From an uncultured Phycisphaerales bacterium (GTDB lineage: Bacteria > Planctomycetota > Phycisphaerae > Phycisphaerales > SM1A02): DNA of 64,000 bases. The position numbers and the translations under genes are program-made. Below are positions 8,435-20,471 of the stretch, piece by piece; within the stretch, counting starts at the first letter, position 1, and each line of letters begins with the position of its first letter. Below the pieces are notes generated by a model. It did not search any database, was not told the origin of the DNA, and worked only from the letters and a program-made list of their open reading frames with translations. The stretch covers positions 48,581 through 112,580 of the forward strand of contig CASICI010000006.1 in NCBI GenBank assembly GCA_949373145.1. The letters are read 5' to 3'.

Positions 8435-9459
8435 GTCCATTGAGCCAACAGACACGAAGCCGCTCACTCACGTTCGTGGTGGTGACCGCGATCACGCTTC
8501 TGATCTGGATCTGGGCCGCAGGCGAGACCCGCGATTCAGCCACGCTCTACGCCAGAGTGGGATTCACCACGCCCTCCAACTTCAATGTGATCGCCGGACC
8601 GACCGAAGACCAGCAGGTCGCGATCTCAGTGCAGGGATCGGCTCGTTCGATCCAGCGCTTGCGCGCCGCGCTCGAGGAACCGGTTCGATTGATGACCGGG
8701 TCCAATGGCATTCCTCAGGAAGCCGGCCAGCACCGAGTGTCACTTTCGGAGGCGCTTCAGGGACTCGAGTCGTTCGTCACCGGAGACATTTCGGTCGTCT
8801 TGACCAAACCTGCGGAAATCGAGGTCGAGATCGACTCGATGACCCAACTGGCGGTGCCCGTCGAGGCGCTCATGGGAGACGCCACGCTCGGCGGAGAAGC
8901 GATCGCGAATCCGTCGACCGCGACTCTGACGCTGCCAAGCAGAATCGTCGCGCTGGTTCCGGATGCCAAGGTCCTGGCCGAACCCACCAAGGCGTCGTTG
9001 GCTGGTCTTGATCCGGGCAGACGCCACGTGATCATCGTTCCTCTTCGACTGCCACGAGCCTTGCGACCATTCGAGGACGAAATCAGAATCGAACCGAAGT
9101 CGGTCGACCTCGCGTTCAATCTGATTCTGAGAACCAGCACGTCCACCGTCCGGGATGTCCCGGTTCAGATCGCATTCGCGATCGAGGAACATGAGGACTA
9201 CGTCATCTCGGTGATGGAGGATGATCGCTTTCTTTCCGAAGTGGTCATCGAAGGATCCACGGATGCCATCGCCAGATTCGAAGATGACATGCCCAAGGTG
9301 ATCGCATTCGTCGTCATCAGTGATTCAGAGCTCGGCGAAGGGATCATCGAAGTCCCCGTGACGCTCTGGCAGATGCCCGATGGCCTGCGAGTGGTGTCGG
9401 CGGGCTCCGAGTCCCCCGTACCCACCATCAGGATTTCGATCGCACGCCGAGCGGAGTGA
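8431..9459 (+). CDS. cdaR: YbbR-domain protein, CdaR-like regulator of diadenylate cyclase
   Basis: A 342-residue protein with one N-terminal membrane anchor (about residues 12-31, LTFVVVTAITLLIWIWAAG) and an extracytoplasmic part built of YbbR-like beta repeats. Repeats of about 80 residues start near VGFTTPSNFNVIAG, IEVEIDSMTQLAVPVEALMG and VRDVPVQIAFAIEEHEDYVI. It overlaps cdaA by 4 bp (ATGA) and is therefore translationally coupled. CdaR proteins bind CdaA in the membrane and tune c-di-AMP synthesis. The third usual partner, glmM, is not next to it; convergent tyrS follows 3 nt later. Confidence 0.85.
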   Translation: MSPLSQQTRSRSLTFVVVTAITLLIWIWAAGETRDSATLYARVGFTTPSNFNVIAGPTEDQQVAISVQGSARSIQRLRAALEEPVRLMTGSNGIPQEAGQHRVSLSEALQGLESFVTGDISVVLTKPAEIEVEIDSMTQLAVPVEALMGDATLGGEAIANPSTATLTLPSRIVALVPDAKVLAEPTKASLAGLDPGRRHVIIVPLRLPRALRPFEDEIRIEPKSVDLAFNLILRTSTSTVRDVPVQIAFAIEEHEDYVISVMEDDRFLSEVVIEGSTDAIARFEDDMPKVIAFVVISDSELGEGIIEVPVTLWQMPDGLRVVSAGSESPVPTIRISIARRAE

Positions 9460-9462
9460 CGC

Positions 9463-10777
9463 TCACTCGAACTTCAACGCATGCCAGCTCTTCTTGCCTC
9501 GCCGAAGAAGAACGGTGTCGCCGTGAAGAAGGTCACCCGTCTTCAATGACCGCTGAAGATCGACCTTCTCGCCATTGACGCTCACCGCACCCTGCTCGAG
9601 AAACTGTCTGGATTCTCGCTTCGAGGAGGCCAGTGAGGTTTCAGGAAGCAGAGAGATCAGATCGAGTTCATCAGCCTGCAGTCTGGCCAGAGGCAACGAG
9701 CTCGCGGGGACATCGGCGAAGACTTCGGCCAGAAGCCTTTGGTCCAGTTCGCGAACTGCACCGGAGAAAAGAGCCTTCGAAGCGGACCGGGCACGATCAC
9801 ACTCCGTCTCGCCATGGATCAGGGAGGTCATCGATTCGGCGAGTGCACGCTGAGCTTCGCGAGCCTGCGGTGCCGCCGCTGCAGAGTGTTCGAGTTCCTC
9901 GATGCGTTCTCGGCTTTCGAATGTGAACCATTTGAGGAACTTGACGACGTCGGCATCGGTCGTGTTCAGCCAGAATTGATAGAAGGCGTAGGGCGACGTC
10001 TTCGTCGGGGTCAAGCCAGATCGCGCCCTTCTCGCTCTTGCCGATCTTTCCGCCATCGGACTTGGTCACCAGTGGATTGGTCACGCCGTACGCACGCCCA
10101 TCGGCATCCGGTGATTGAGGATCCTCGCGTCCGACCAGTCGTCGAATCAGATCGATCCCGGCCACGATGTTGCCATACTGATCGGATCCACCGATCTGGA
10201 CCGTGCATTCCATCGTGCGATTCAGATGCAGAAAATCGTAGGCCTGCAGGATCATGTAACTGAACTCGGTGTAGGAGATCCCCTGCTCGCGCTCGGTGAG
10301 ACGAGCCGAGACCGACTCCTTCTGAATCATCATGTTGACCGAGAAGTGCTTGCCCACGTCTCGAAGCATCTGGATGTAGCCGATGCCACCCAGCCAGTCG
10401 TGGTTGTTGACGATCCCTGCACGAGTTCGATGTCGCGGATCGAAATCAAGCAGGCGTTCGAAGGTCGTCTGGTAGTTGGCGATGTTCGCCTCGACCTCGT
10501 CACGGCCGAGGAGCTTTCGCTCCTCGCTCTTTCCGGAGGGATCACCGATCAATCCGGTCGCCCCCCCCATCAGCGCAAGTGGCCGATGACCGGCCCGCTG
10601 CCAGTGGGCGAGCATCTTGATGCGGAAGATAGTTCCCGATCGTGAGCGCCTCGGCGGTCGGATCGAATCCGCAGTACGCCACCCGCCCGGGAGTCGCCAG
10701 GTGGGCCAGCGAGATCCTCCGACGTCGTGGAGTGCAGCAGACCACGCCACGACAGTTCGTCCAGGAAAGCGACTCAA
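9463..10777 (-). CDS. tyrS: Tyrosyl-tRNA synthetase (several frameshifts)
   Basis: The pieces of a class Ic aminoacyl-tRNA synthetase lie in consecutive frames: FLDELSWRGLLHSTTSEDL, then GRVAYCGFDPTAEALTIGN (the HIGH-like region), then ALMGGATGLIGDPSGKSEER with QIGGSDQYGNIVAGIDL and the KMSKS-equivalent KIGKSEKGAIWLDP, then KTSPYAFYQFWLNTTDADV and a C-terminal S4 domain (EQGAVSVNGEKVDLQRSL). One extra base each near 10007-10010, 10635-10637 and 10704-10709 explains the breaks, and a fourth near 10762 would give a start at the TTG at 10777. The start is uncertain. An essential gene with this many single-base insertions is more likely misread than dead. An in-frame run of eight G (10561-10568) encodes the MGGA segment. 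Confidence 0.85.
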
Positions 10778-10835
10778 CGCAGAGCTCCAGGGAAGACCGA
10801 CCCGTTCAACGACGACACCCGGTTGGGAAACGGAC

Positions 10836-11927
10836 TCAGCTCATGGCCGCCGTCTTGCTTTCGATGTCGGCGAGCAGAGCCTGCCAGCTGTCGTCGAACT
10901 TCGAAGCACCTTCGACCTGCAGTTCCTCACCGAGCCTTGTGAAGATCGACGCCCGCAGCCTGCGATCTTCGCCAGAATCGCAGTCCAGGCTCGGAGCGCC
11001 GTCGCGGGGCCAGCGGGCCAGCTGAGACGTGCCATGCTCGAGGAAGGCCTTGAGGGTCTTGTCCGGCATGGTGTTCACGGTGTCGGGAGCCGCGAGACCG
11101 CTGACGTAGAGATAGTCGGAGAGGCCGGGATCCTTGGTTCCGGTGGACGCGAAGAGCAGTCGCTGCCGCAGCGCGCCCTTGGCCTCGAGTGCCTTCCAGC
11201 GATCGGACTCGTGCCATTCGACGTAGGCCTTGTAGCACGCACCGCCGACGGCGAGACCGCAGGTGTCCTTGAGGTCGTCGGGGACCATCGGGGCGAGACG
11301 AGCACGTCCCAGCGCGAGATGAAGAGCGAAGCCACCGAGCAGCCCTGCACGTCCAGCCCGGCGTCCACACGACGCTCGAGGCCGCGGGTGTAGGCTTCCG
11401 CCGCGCGCATGTAGTGCTCGACGGAGAAGATCAGCGTCACGTTCACGGGGATGCCCGCGAACGTCAGCTCCTCGATCGCCGGGGCGCCCTCGGGGGTGCA
11501 CGGGAACCTTGATGTAGAGGTTCTCGCGATCCGCCTTGGCGTGGAGCTTCTTGGCCTGATCGATCGTCGAGGCGGTGTCGTTCGCGAGCAGCGGCGACAC
11601 CTCGAGCGAACACCAGCCGTCGAGACCGCTCGGTGGACGGCGTGCAACGGGGCGAAGAGATCACAGGCCCGGCGGAAGGTCCTCGATCGCGAGTTCGAAG
11701 AAAAGTGATTCTCCGGTGAGCCCCGCTTCAAGATGCGTCTTGATCGAGTCGTCGTATTCACGACTGCCCGCGATGGCCTTCTGGAAGATTGATGGGTTGC
11801 TGGTGAGACCGGTCACGGACATCGTGTCGATGAAGTCCTTGATCGTCCCTTCATTCAACATGTCGCGTGTGATGTTGTCGAGCCAGATGCTCTGTCCCAT
11901 GGCGTGAAGATCTGCGGTCGCTGACAT
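10836..11927 (-). CDS. tal: Transaldolase (several frameshifts)
   Basis: A pentose-phosphate enzyme spread over three frames. The N-terminus MSATADLHAMGQSIWLDNIT continues to TGLTSNPSIFQKAIAGSREY. Then come CSLEVSPLLANDTASTIDQA and ENLYIKVP, with the Schiff-base Lys in IKVP. Next are TPEGAPAIEELTFAGIPVNV and GCSVASLFISRWDV, and finally MVPDDLKDTCGLAVGGACYK to the stop. Extra C bases near 11674 and 11502-11504 explain two breaks; those near 11610-11640 and 11296-11325 need a net change of minus one or plus two. The start at 11927 has AGGAG 6-7 nt upstream. It is divergent from pgi, a natural metabolic neighbour (tal and pgi are often adjacent or fused). Probably intact in the organism. Confidence 0.85.
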
Positions 11928-12048
11928 GTCGGTTCTCCTGGTTTGAATGAAGAACAAAGTATATCCCAAAGCGGAAACCAGAGAGTCCCACCCCGAATGC
12001 CGCCTGTGATAGCCTGAACGAACAGCCACGAAAAAAGGAGCATGCCGC

Positions 12049-14438
<2,390 letters not shown>

Positions 14439-14591
14439 GCTCCGAAAATAACGTCTTTCGAGACTCGGCAAGCGATGTTCCGGGTGAGGAACCATACAAA
14501 CCCACCAGATGAGGGGTGTGAAGCGGACTCTTCGAAACCGACCGGTTAGGTGGTCGTGCGAAATCGTCGATCTCAGATTCAGGAGATCGAG

Positions 14592-14786
14592 ATGACCACC
14601 ATACGAACAGCACTCAAGCGTTTCATTCGAGATGATCGAGGATCGATCGCACTGGAATACATGCTGACCGGTGCCGTCTCGGGAAGTGCGACGATCATCA
14701 GTGGGAACCTCCTCAAGGATGGGCTTTCCCAGCTGGCGGAACGCAGTCAGAACAACCTCGACATCATGATTCAGAATCTGAGCTGA
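14592..14786 (+). CDS. Flp/type IVb pilin-like small protein
   Basis: A 64-residue protein, MTTIRTALKRFIRDDRGSIA then LEYMLTGAVSGSATIISGN. The short basic leader, the Gly-Ser-x-Ala-x-Glu-Tyr core (RGSIALEYM) and the following hydrophobic helix match Flp pilins, where the prepilin peptidase cuts after the Gly and Glu+5 aids assembly. AGGAG lies 6 nt before the ATG. The helix is interrupted by polar residues and the tail is amphipathic (AERSQNNLDIMIQNLS). No tad genes lie nearby, so it is an orphan candidate. The call rests on a short motif. Confidence 0.55.
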   Translation: MTTIRTALKRFIRDDRGSIALEYMLTGAVSGSATIISGNLLKDGLSQLAERSQNNLDIMIQNLS

Positions 14787-14828
14787 AGTCCACTCGGGCG
14801 GGTATGGTCCACTCAAGGAACCACACCG

Positions 14829-16007
14829 ATGACGCCCGATGCCTCACGACCAAGAACCCTCGCCATCGTCTCTTCGAGTCGAGCCGACATGGCGCACCTC
14901 ATTCATCCACTCAGAGCACTGATGGACTCACCGCTGATCGATCCGGTGGTCATGGCCACCGCTGCCGTGCTTCAACCCGAATACGGCGACTCGGCACGAC
15001 GTTTTCACGAAGAAGGCTTCCGTGTCCATCCGGTGCCTTGTGACCTCAGGATTGAAACCGGATTCGACGCGGCACAGGCCATTGGTCGAGCCACGATCGC
15101 CTTCGCAGAAGCCTTCGAGGCGATCCGTCCGGATCTTGTGATGGTGGTCGCAGACAGATTCGAAATGCTCGCTCCGGCCAATGCCGCGTTGGCGATGCGA
15201 ATTCCCATCGTGCATGTCGAGGGAGGCGAACGAAGCGAGGGTGCGATCGACGACGCGGTGCGAAACGCCTTGACCAAGATGTCCCACCTTCATCTCGTGA
15301 CGACCGAAGAGGCCAGAAGACGCGTGCTTGCCATGGGAGAGGAGGCGTGGCGTGTCCATCGGGTGGGCGCGGCGAGTCTCGATCATCTTCTCGCGGGAGA
15401 GATACCGGATACCGAAGCACTTTCAAGTCGACTTGGTTTCGATCGAGAACTCCCGATGATCCTGGCGGCGATCCATCCCGTGACCCTGGCGGAGGATCCC
15501 GGTCACGATGCCGCCCGGCTGCTCGAGGCATTGGAGCGGCTCCCGGATGAGAAGAACACGATTATCTTCGCCTTTCCAAATGCCGACGAAGGCTCGCTCG
15601 AGATCAGGTCGGCCGTCTCGAACTTCATCACGACACGCCGAAATACCTTCATGCACACCACCCTGCCACCGGAGACATGGCTGGGCCTTCTGCATCGATG
15701 CGAGCTGGTGGTCGGAAACTCCTCGAGCGTCCTGATGGAAAGTCCTTCGATCCCGACACCCGCGGTGTGCATCGGAGAACGCCAGGCAGGACGCGAACGA
15801 GCCCGAAACGTGGTCGATGTCGCCGCGGATGCGGACTCCATCTTGATGGCGTTCGAGCATGCCCGTTCCCTCGAGATGATCGGGATCATGAATCCCTATG
15901 GAGACGGACACGCCTCGGAACGCATTCGACGCGTACTCGAGGAGGCACCCGACCGGGAACGCCTGCTGCACAAGTCCACCACTCTGGTCGAAGGCCCGGA
16001 AGCATGA
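14829..16007 (+). CDS. neuC: UDP-N-acetylglucosamine 2-epimerase, hydrolysing NeuC/LegG-like
   Basis: A 392-residue GT-B-fold enzyme. Its N-terminus LAIVSSSRADMAHLIHPLRA and the active-site stretches VVADRFEMLAPANAALAMRI and HVEGGERSEGAIDDAVRNAL are those of the NeuC/NeuB-pathway epimerases, which make ManNAc or its analogues from UDP-GlcNAc with loss of UDP. The C-terminal half has ERLPDEKNTIIFAFPNADEG and VVGNSSSVLMESPSIPTPAV, the UDP-binding region. Such genes feed sialic, legionaminic or similar nonulosonic acids used on surface glycans or flagellins. No neuA or neuB homologue is in the window, so its product is unresolved. AAGGA lies 10 nt before the ATG. Confidence 0.8.
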   Translation: MTPDASRPRTLAIVSSSRADMAHLIHPLRALMDSPLIDPVVMATAAVLQPEYGDSARRFHEEGFRVHPVPCDLRIETGFDAAQAIGRATIAFAEAFEAIRPDLVMVVADRFEMLAPANAALAMRIPIVHVEGGERSEGAIDDAVRNALTKMSHLHLVTTEEARRRVLAMGEEAWRVHRVGAASLDHLLAGEIPDTEALSSRLGFDRELPMILAAIHPVTLAEDPGHDAARLLEALERLPDEKNTIIFAFPNADEGSLEIRSAVSNFITTRRNTFMHTTLPPETWLGLLHRCELVVGNSSSVLMESPSIPTPAVCIGERQAGRERARNVVDVAADADSILMAFEHARSLEMIGIMNPYGDGHASERIRRVLEEAPDRERLLHKSTTLVEGPEA

Positions 16008-16021
16008 TCGTCATCAGCTGA

Positions 16022-17173
16022 TCAGAATGAAGCGAGGACATCGGCGATGAGCTCGAGTGCGGCATCGATGTCGGCATCGCTGGTGTCGCGGGACAGACTG
16101 AAACGCAGACTCCCAGCCGCGGTGTCGGGATCGACCCCCATCGCACCAAGCACGCCGGAGACTTCAAGCGAACCACTGGCACAGGCTGCCCCGCCGGAGA
16201 CCGCCAGCCCACGCTCGCTGAAGACCACCACCAGCAGCTGCGCCTGCAATCCGGGAAAACCGATGTTTACCGTGTTCCAGATGCGAGGCGCATCCCCACC
16301 GTTGACCACCGCACCCGGATGAAGCGCAAGGACCGCTGCTTCGAATCGATCTCGCATGGAGACTCCGGCATCCCGTCGCTCGGCGTGCAGCCAGTCGGAA
16401 GCCAGTTCACAGGCGCGACCGAATCCGGCGATCGCTGCGACATTTTCAGTGCCACCGCGGCGCTCTCGCTCCTGCGGTCCCCCGAGGGCACGTGATTCCA
16501 GCACGACGCCCTTTCGCAGCACCAGAGCCCCGGCACCCTTGGGACCATGAAGTTTGTGCGCGGAACAGGTGAGAAGATCGATCGGGAGGTTGGACAGATC
16601 ACAGGGTTCACGTCCGACCCACTGAACCGCATCCGTGTGGAACAGGACCCCATGCTCGCGGCACAACGTCCCGATGCGCTCGATGGGTTGAATGACACCG
16701 GTCTCGTTGTTGGCCCACATCACGGAACAGAGCGCCATCATCCGCCCACGTTGATCGAGCAGTCGCTCGAACGATGCCAGATCGAGCACTCCGTTCGAAT
16801 CGACCGGAAGCCGGACGACCTCCGCACCGAAGGCCCGACAACGCTCGATCGAATCGAGAACGGCAGGATGTTCCGTGCCGGGACACACCACGAGCGTGCG
16901 TTCAGGTTCACGGGCGTGGGTACGACGGAACGCACCGAGGATCGCCAGATTGGCGGCTTCGGTCCCTCCCGAGGTGAACACGACCTGAGATTCGTCGCAG
17001 CCGACGAGTCTCGAAAACGAGGAGCGAGCAAGTTCAACTCGTCGGCGTGCCGCGATGCCCGCACGATGGGCACTCGATGGATTCCCCCAGTCTTCCTCGA
17101 GACAACACCTCATGACATCGATCACTTGCGTGTCCGGTGGCGTGGTGGCGTTGTTGTCGAGATAGAGCGACAT
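16022..17173 (-). CDS. Cysteine desulfurase, NifS/IscS family
   Basis: A 383-residue PLP enzyme that would move sulfur from cysteine to acceptors for Fe-S clusters or thio-cofactors. Landmarks are MSLYLDNNATT, GNPSSAHRAG, TSGGTEAANLAILGAF, HTDAVQ, the PLP-binding Lys207 in SAHKLHGPKGAG and the persulfide Cys331 in GGAACASGS. The start at 17173 is chosen because the conserved LYLDNNATT follows directly; an upstream in-frame extension is Arg/Ser-rich with no homology. No iscU, sufE or fdx gene adjoins it, so the acceptor is unknown. It lies just downstream of gltA on the same strand (65-bp gap). Confidence 0.9.
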   Translation of the reverse strand: MSLYLDNNATTPPDTQVIDVMRCCLEEDWGNPSSAHRAGIAARRRVELARSSFSRLVGCDESQVVFTSGGTEAANLAILGAFRRTHAREPERTLVVCPGTEHPAVLDSIERCRAFGAEVVRLPVDSNGVLDLASFERLLDQRGRMMALCSVMWANNETGVIQPIERIGTLCREHGVLFHTDAVQWVGREPCDLSNLPIDLLTCSAHKLHGPKGAGALVLRKGVVLESRALGGPQERERRGGTENVAAIAGFGRACELASDWLHAERRDAGVSMRDRFEAAVLALHPGAVVNGGDAPRIWNTVNIGFPGLQAQLLVVVFSERGLAVSGGAACASGSLEVSGVLGAMGVDPDTAAGSLRFSLSRDTSDADIDAALELIADVLASF

Positions 17174-17238
17174 GGTCGGCCTGGACCTTTCGTCCGGTTC
17201 CGACACACGGGTGTGACTCAACCCATGCGTGATTCAGC

Positions 17239-18387
17239 TCAACGCTCCGACATCGGGACGTAGGGCATTTCGTGAGGACCGATGTATGAGGAACCGGGTC
17301 GAATCAGCTTGTTGTCGGCCAGCTGCTCGATGCAATGACCCGTCCAACCGGACATGCGCGCGATGGCGAACATCGGAGTGAAGAGATCAAGCTTGAGGCC
17401 GAGGGACCAGTATGTCGTGGCGGAATAGAAGTCGACGTTGGGGAAGATCCCCTTGGCGGCGACCGCTTCGTTCATGATTTCCTCGATGCGGCTGGACATC
17501 TCGTAGAGATTCATGTTTCCGGTGTCTTCGGCAAGTCCACGTGAGAAGGTCTTCAGGTAGGTCGCGCGAGGATCGTACGCCTTGTAGACCCGGTGGCCGA
17601 AGCCCATGATCTTTTCCTTGTTGTCGAACTTCTTCTGCATGGCCGCATCGATCTTGTCGATGTCGCCGATCTCTTCAAGCATGCGCATCACGCCTTCGTT
17701 GGCGCCACCGTGAAGCGGTCCACGAAGCGCGCCGATCGCTCCGGCCATCGACGAATACAGGTCGGAAAGCGTCGAAATGATCACCAGTGACGTGAACGTG
17801 GAGGCGTTCGTGCCGTGGTCCGCATGGAGAATGAGACACACGTCGAGGGCGCGAGCCATGGTCTCGGTCGGCTTTTCACCGTTGAGCATCCACAGGAAGT
17901 TCGTCGCGATGTCCATCGTGGGATCGGGATCGATGACCTCCTTGCCGCTGCGAAGACGATCGAAGGCCGCCACCACCGCAGGGGTCTTCGCGACGAGCCG
18001 GATGGCCTTGCGAATGTTGGCTTCGGGATCATTGACATCGGCTTCGGGATCATGAAGCGCCAGCGCTGCGACGGCAGTCTGCAGAGCGTGCATGGGCGCC
18101 GCATCGGAGGGGAAGGTCTTGATCAGATCGATGATGCCCGCGGGAAGCGAATACTCGGCTCGCAGCGCGGCAGTCAGTTCATCAAGCTCGGACTGGACCG
18201 GAAGTCGCCCATTCCAGAGAAGGAAGGTCGATTCTTCGAAGGTCGAGTTTCGGGCGAGCTGGTCGATGTCGATTCCGACGTACTCGAGAACACCATTGAC
18301 CCCATCGATGTAGGACATGCTGGATTCGGCGGCAATGGTGTTTGCAAGGCCTTTGTCGAAATGCTTTTCAGCGACGTCTGCACTCAT
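17239..18387 (-). CDS. gltA: Citrate synthase
   Basis: A 382-residue citrate synthase of the shorter bacterial type. It condenses acetyl-CoA with oxaloacetate at entry to the TCA cycle. Visible active-site segments are LILHADHGTNASTFTSLVI, LRGPLHGGANEGVM (catalytic His), MGFGHRVYKAYDPRATYLKT (catalytic His and the CoA site) and NVDFYSATTYWSLGLKLDLF (catalytic Asp). The start is MSADVAEKHFDKG at 18387 with AGGAT about 8 nt upstream. Divergent from the rhomboid gene across a 246-bp gap (18388-18633). That gap contains a perfect 6-3-6 inverted repeat at 18526-18540 and no gene I can support. Confidence 0.93.
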   Translation of the reverse strand: MSADVAEKHFDKGLANTIAAESSMSYIDGVNGVLEYVGIDIDQLARNSTFEESTFLLWNGRLPVQSELDELTAALRAEYSLPAGIIDLIKTFPSDAAPMHALQTAVAALALHDPEADVNDPEANIRKAIRLVAKTPAVVAAFDRLRSGKEVIDPDPTMDIATNFLWMLNGEKPTETMARALDVCLILHADHGTNASTFTSLVIISTLSDLYSSMAGAIGALRGPLHGGANEGVMRMLEEIGDIDKIDAAMQKKFDNKEKIMGFGHRVYKAYDPRATYLKTFSRGLAEDTGNMNLYEMSSRIEEIMNEAVAAKGIFPNVDFYSATTYWSLGLKLDLFTPMFAIARMSGWTGHCIEQLADNKLIRPGSSYIGPHEMPYVPMSER

Positions 18388-18633
18388 GATCTGGGATCCT
18401 GTCGGTTCAATCGAAGTTACGAAGAATAGAAGTCTGAAGACACGGTGTTTCTCGACACCAGGTCCGATCCCCTCGGAGACGTGTCGCATGCAGGGTGGGC
18501 ATGGACGGAATCTCGTGGGGGAAGGGGATGACTGTCATCCGGACCGATCAGTTTAGGCACCACGGACCGTTGGAGCAAGACACCTCTTTCTCAATCATGT
18601 GCCAATAACCGATGTTCTGCGTACACTTGTGCC

Positions 18634-19845
18634 ATGCTGATCCCCCTTGGAACCGACCGCGCCCTGAAACGCAAGCCGGTGATCACGCAGGCCCTGATCG
18701 GTCTGAACGTGCTCATCTACGTGCTCATCCTCGCCGCTTTTCGGTACGGGGGCTCGGATCTCGAGGAAATCATCGGCTGGGGCGCCTTCGACACCCGGCG
18801 GCCGGAGCGGGTCTGGACCTTGTTTACGAGCATGTTTCTGCATGATCCGGGCGGAATCAGCCACATTCTCTTCAACATGATCTTTCTCTGGGCCTTCGGG
18901 TGTGCCGTCGAGGATCGACTTGGGCGCCTTGGCTTTCTGGGGTTCTATCTCGCTGGTGGTGTCGCCGCGGCACTGATGCAGTGGTTGCTGGCGAGCCTTC
19001 AAGGCGACCCCTCGCAGATGATCGGAGCCAGTGGAGCGGTCTGTGCCGTGACCGGCGGATTCGCCGCACTCTTTCCTCGAGCCAAGATTCGTGTTTTTAT
19101 TCTGTTTTTCTTCATCGGAGTCTCCTGGATTCCGGCGTTGGTGGTGGTCGGGCTGTTTTTCGCACTCGATTTCATCGGACAGCTGACCAACTTTCTTGGG
19201 CTCCGAACGGGCAACACCGCGTTCGCCGCCCACCTGGGAGGCAGCGTGTTCGGGTTTTCGATCGCATTCCTCCTGCTTGCCACCAAACTTCTCAAGCGTG
19301 ATGATTTCGACATCTTCTTCCTGTTCAAACAGTCGAGAAGACGAGCTGCGATGCGCGCTGCGACGGCCGAATCGGTCGGAGGCCCCTGGGCAAGTGCGAG
19401 TGCCGACACACCGGACCGTCTCCAGAAGATGCGTTCCAAAAAACCACCGGCACCGACCGAACCGCCGATCGTGCGAGAGGCTCGCAACGACATACGAACG
19501 CTTCTGGTCGACCACCAACCGAAGGAAGCCGCACGGCGGTACGCCTCGATGCTCAAGGACCACCCTGAGTTCATGTTGTCGGCCGACCACCAGCTCGATG
19601 TCGCAAGCACCCTTTTCGCCGATGGGGCCTTCGACGAGGCCGCCATCGCCTACGAACTCTTTCTCGGCAAGCATCCGCATGATCGCCGGGTCATCGAAAC
19701 AGCCATGCTTCTGGCCGTGCTGTACGTACGCAAGAAACCGTCTCCGGAAAAGGCCCGCATCATTCTCGATCGTTACGACGAACGCTTCAGAACCCAGGGA
19801 CATGCCGCCCTGGCAGTCAGCCTGCGCGAAGAGATACTCGAGTGA
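18634..19845 (+). CDS. Rhomboid-family intramembrane serine protease with C-terminal helical domain
   Basis: A 403-residue membrane protein. Residues 1-220 have six helices with the rhomboid signature: WTLFTSMFLHDPGGISHILF, then nucleophile Ser133 in GASGAVCAVTG and catalytic His200 in FAAHLGG. The C-terminal 180 residues are cytoplasmic and helical, with TPR-like turns (DHQPKEAARRYASML, AFDEAAIAYELFLGKHP), so they probably bind a partner. It overlaps trpF by 4 bp (GTGA), so the two genes are cotranslated though functionally unrelated. The substrate is unknown; rhomboids cut helices with unstable residues. Confidence 0.88.
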   Translation: MLIPLGTDRALKRKPVITQALIGLNVLIYVLILAAFRYGGSDLEEIIGWGAFDTRRPERVWTLFTSMFLHDPGGISHILFNMIFLWAFGCAVEDRLGRLGFLGFYLAGGVAAALMQWLLASLQGDPSQMIGASGAVCAVTGGFAALFPRAKIRVFILFFFIGVSWIPALVVVGLFFALDFIGQLTNFLGLRTGNTAFAAHLGGSVFGFSIAFLLLATKLLKRDDFDIFFLFKQSRRRAAMRAATAESVGGPWASASADTPDRLQKMRSKKPPAPTEPPIVREARNDIRTLLVDHQPKEAARRYASMLKDHPEFMLSADHQLDVASTLFADGAFDEAAIAYELFLGKHPHDRRVIETAMLLAVLYVRKKPSPEKARIILDRYDERFRTQGHAALAVSLREEILE

Positions 19846-20471
19846 GCGAACCAGTCAGAATCAAGATCTGCGGCATTCGCGGGCGCGAAGCGCTGGACGC
19901 CTCGGTCGCAGGCGGTGCGGATTTCGTCGGGTTCGTCCATTGGTCCGGCAGCCCGAGACATGTCACCATTTCGGACGCGGAGGCTCTTGCCGGCCATCTT
20001 CCTGAGACCATCGACCCGGTGGGCCTCTTCGTCGATGCCAAGCTCGAAGACATGCTGTCATGTCCCTTTCGATGGATCCAACTCCACGGACATGAGGATG
20101 AGTCGATGTGTCGGAGTCTCGCCGACGCAGGAAAGAAGATCATCAGAGGGATTCACTTCAGCCAGGACAACATTCGTCGATGGCAGGGCTGCGACGCCGT
20201 CGAGCGCCTCCTGGTCGATGGCTCCAAGGTCGGCGGAACCGGTGAAGGGTTCGATCACGATCAGCTCTCCGACCCTCTCCTGCCGGATGCCAGCCCCATC
20301 CTGCTGGCCGGCGGACTGACGCCGGAGAACGTGGCCACCGCGGTGCGCCGTGTCCACCCCTGGGGGGTCGACGTCTCAAGCGGAGTCGAACGCTCGCGGG
20401 GGCTGAAGGACCCCGATCGAATTCTTCACTTCTGCCGTGCCGTCAAGAGCGCGACCACTCACTCGGAATGA
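19842..20471 (+). CDS. trpF: Phosphoribosylanthranilate isomerase
   Basis: A 209-residue TIM barrel for the third step of tryptophan synthesis. Landmarks are VRIKICGIRGREALDASV (catalytic Cys), GADFVGFVHWSGSPRHV, VGLFVDAKLED, WIQLHGHEDE, LLVDGSKVGGTGEGFDHDQL (catalytic Asp) and ILLAGGLTPENV followed by VDVSSGVERSRGLKD. It begins with GTG at 19842, overlapping the rhomboid stop as GTGA. No other trp genes lie nearby. Its last 13 bp overlap the convergent RdgC-like gene. Confidence 0.92.
   Translation: MSEPVRIKICGIRGREALDASVAGGADFVGFVHWSGSPRHVTISDAEALAGHLPETIDPVGLFVDAKLEDMLSCPFRWIQLHGHEDESMCRSLADAGKKIIRGIHFSQDNIRRWQGCDAVERLLVDGSKVGGTGEGFDHDQLSDPLLPDASPILLAGGLTPENVATAVRRVHPWGVDVSSGVERSRGLKDPDRILHFCRAVKSATTHSE

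Noticed and set aside
10561..10568. Eight-C run inside tyrS as the cause of its frame breaks
   Set aside because: The run is in frame with the conserved MGGATGLIGDPSG segment on both sides; the breaks lie elsewhere.
9463..11927. Broken tyrS and tal as genuine pseudogenes or programmed frameshifts
   Set aside because: Too many single-base changes in otherwise perfectly conserved housekeeping sequence, and no slippery heptamer or pseudoknot at the break points.
18526..18540. GGATGA-CTG-TCATCC inverted repeat between gltA and the rhomboid gene, possible operator
   Set aside because: Short, single copy, and not tied to a known regulator; by chance such repeats are expected.
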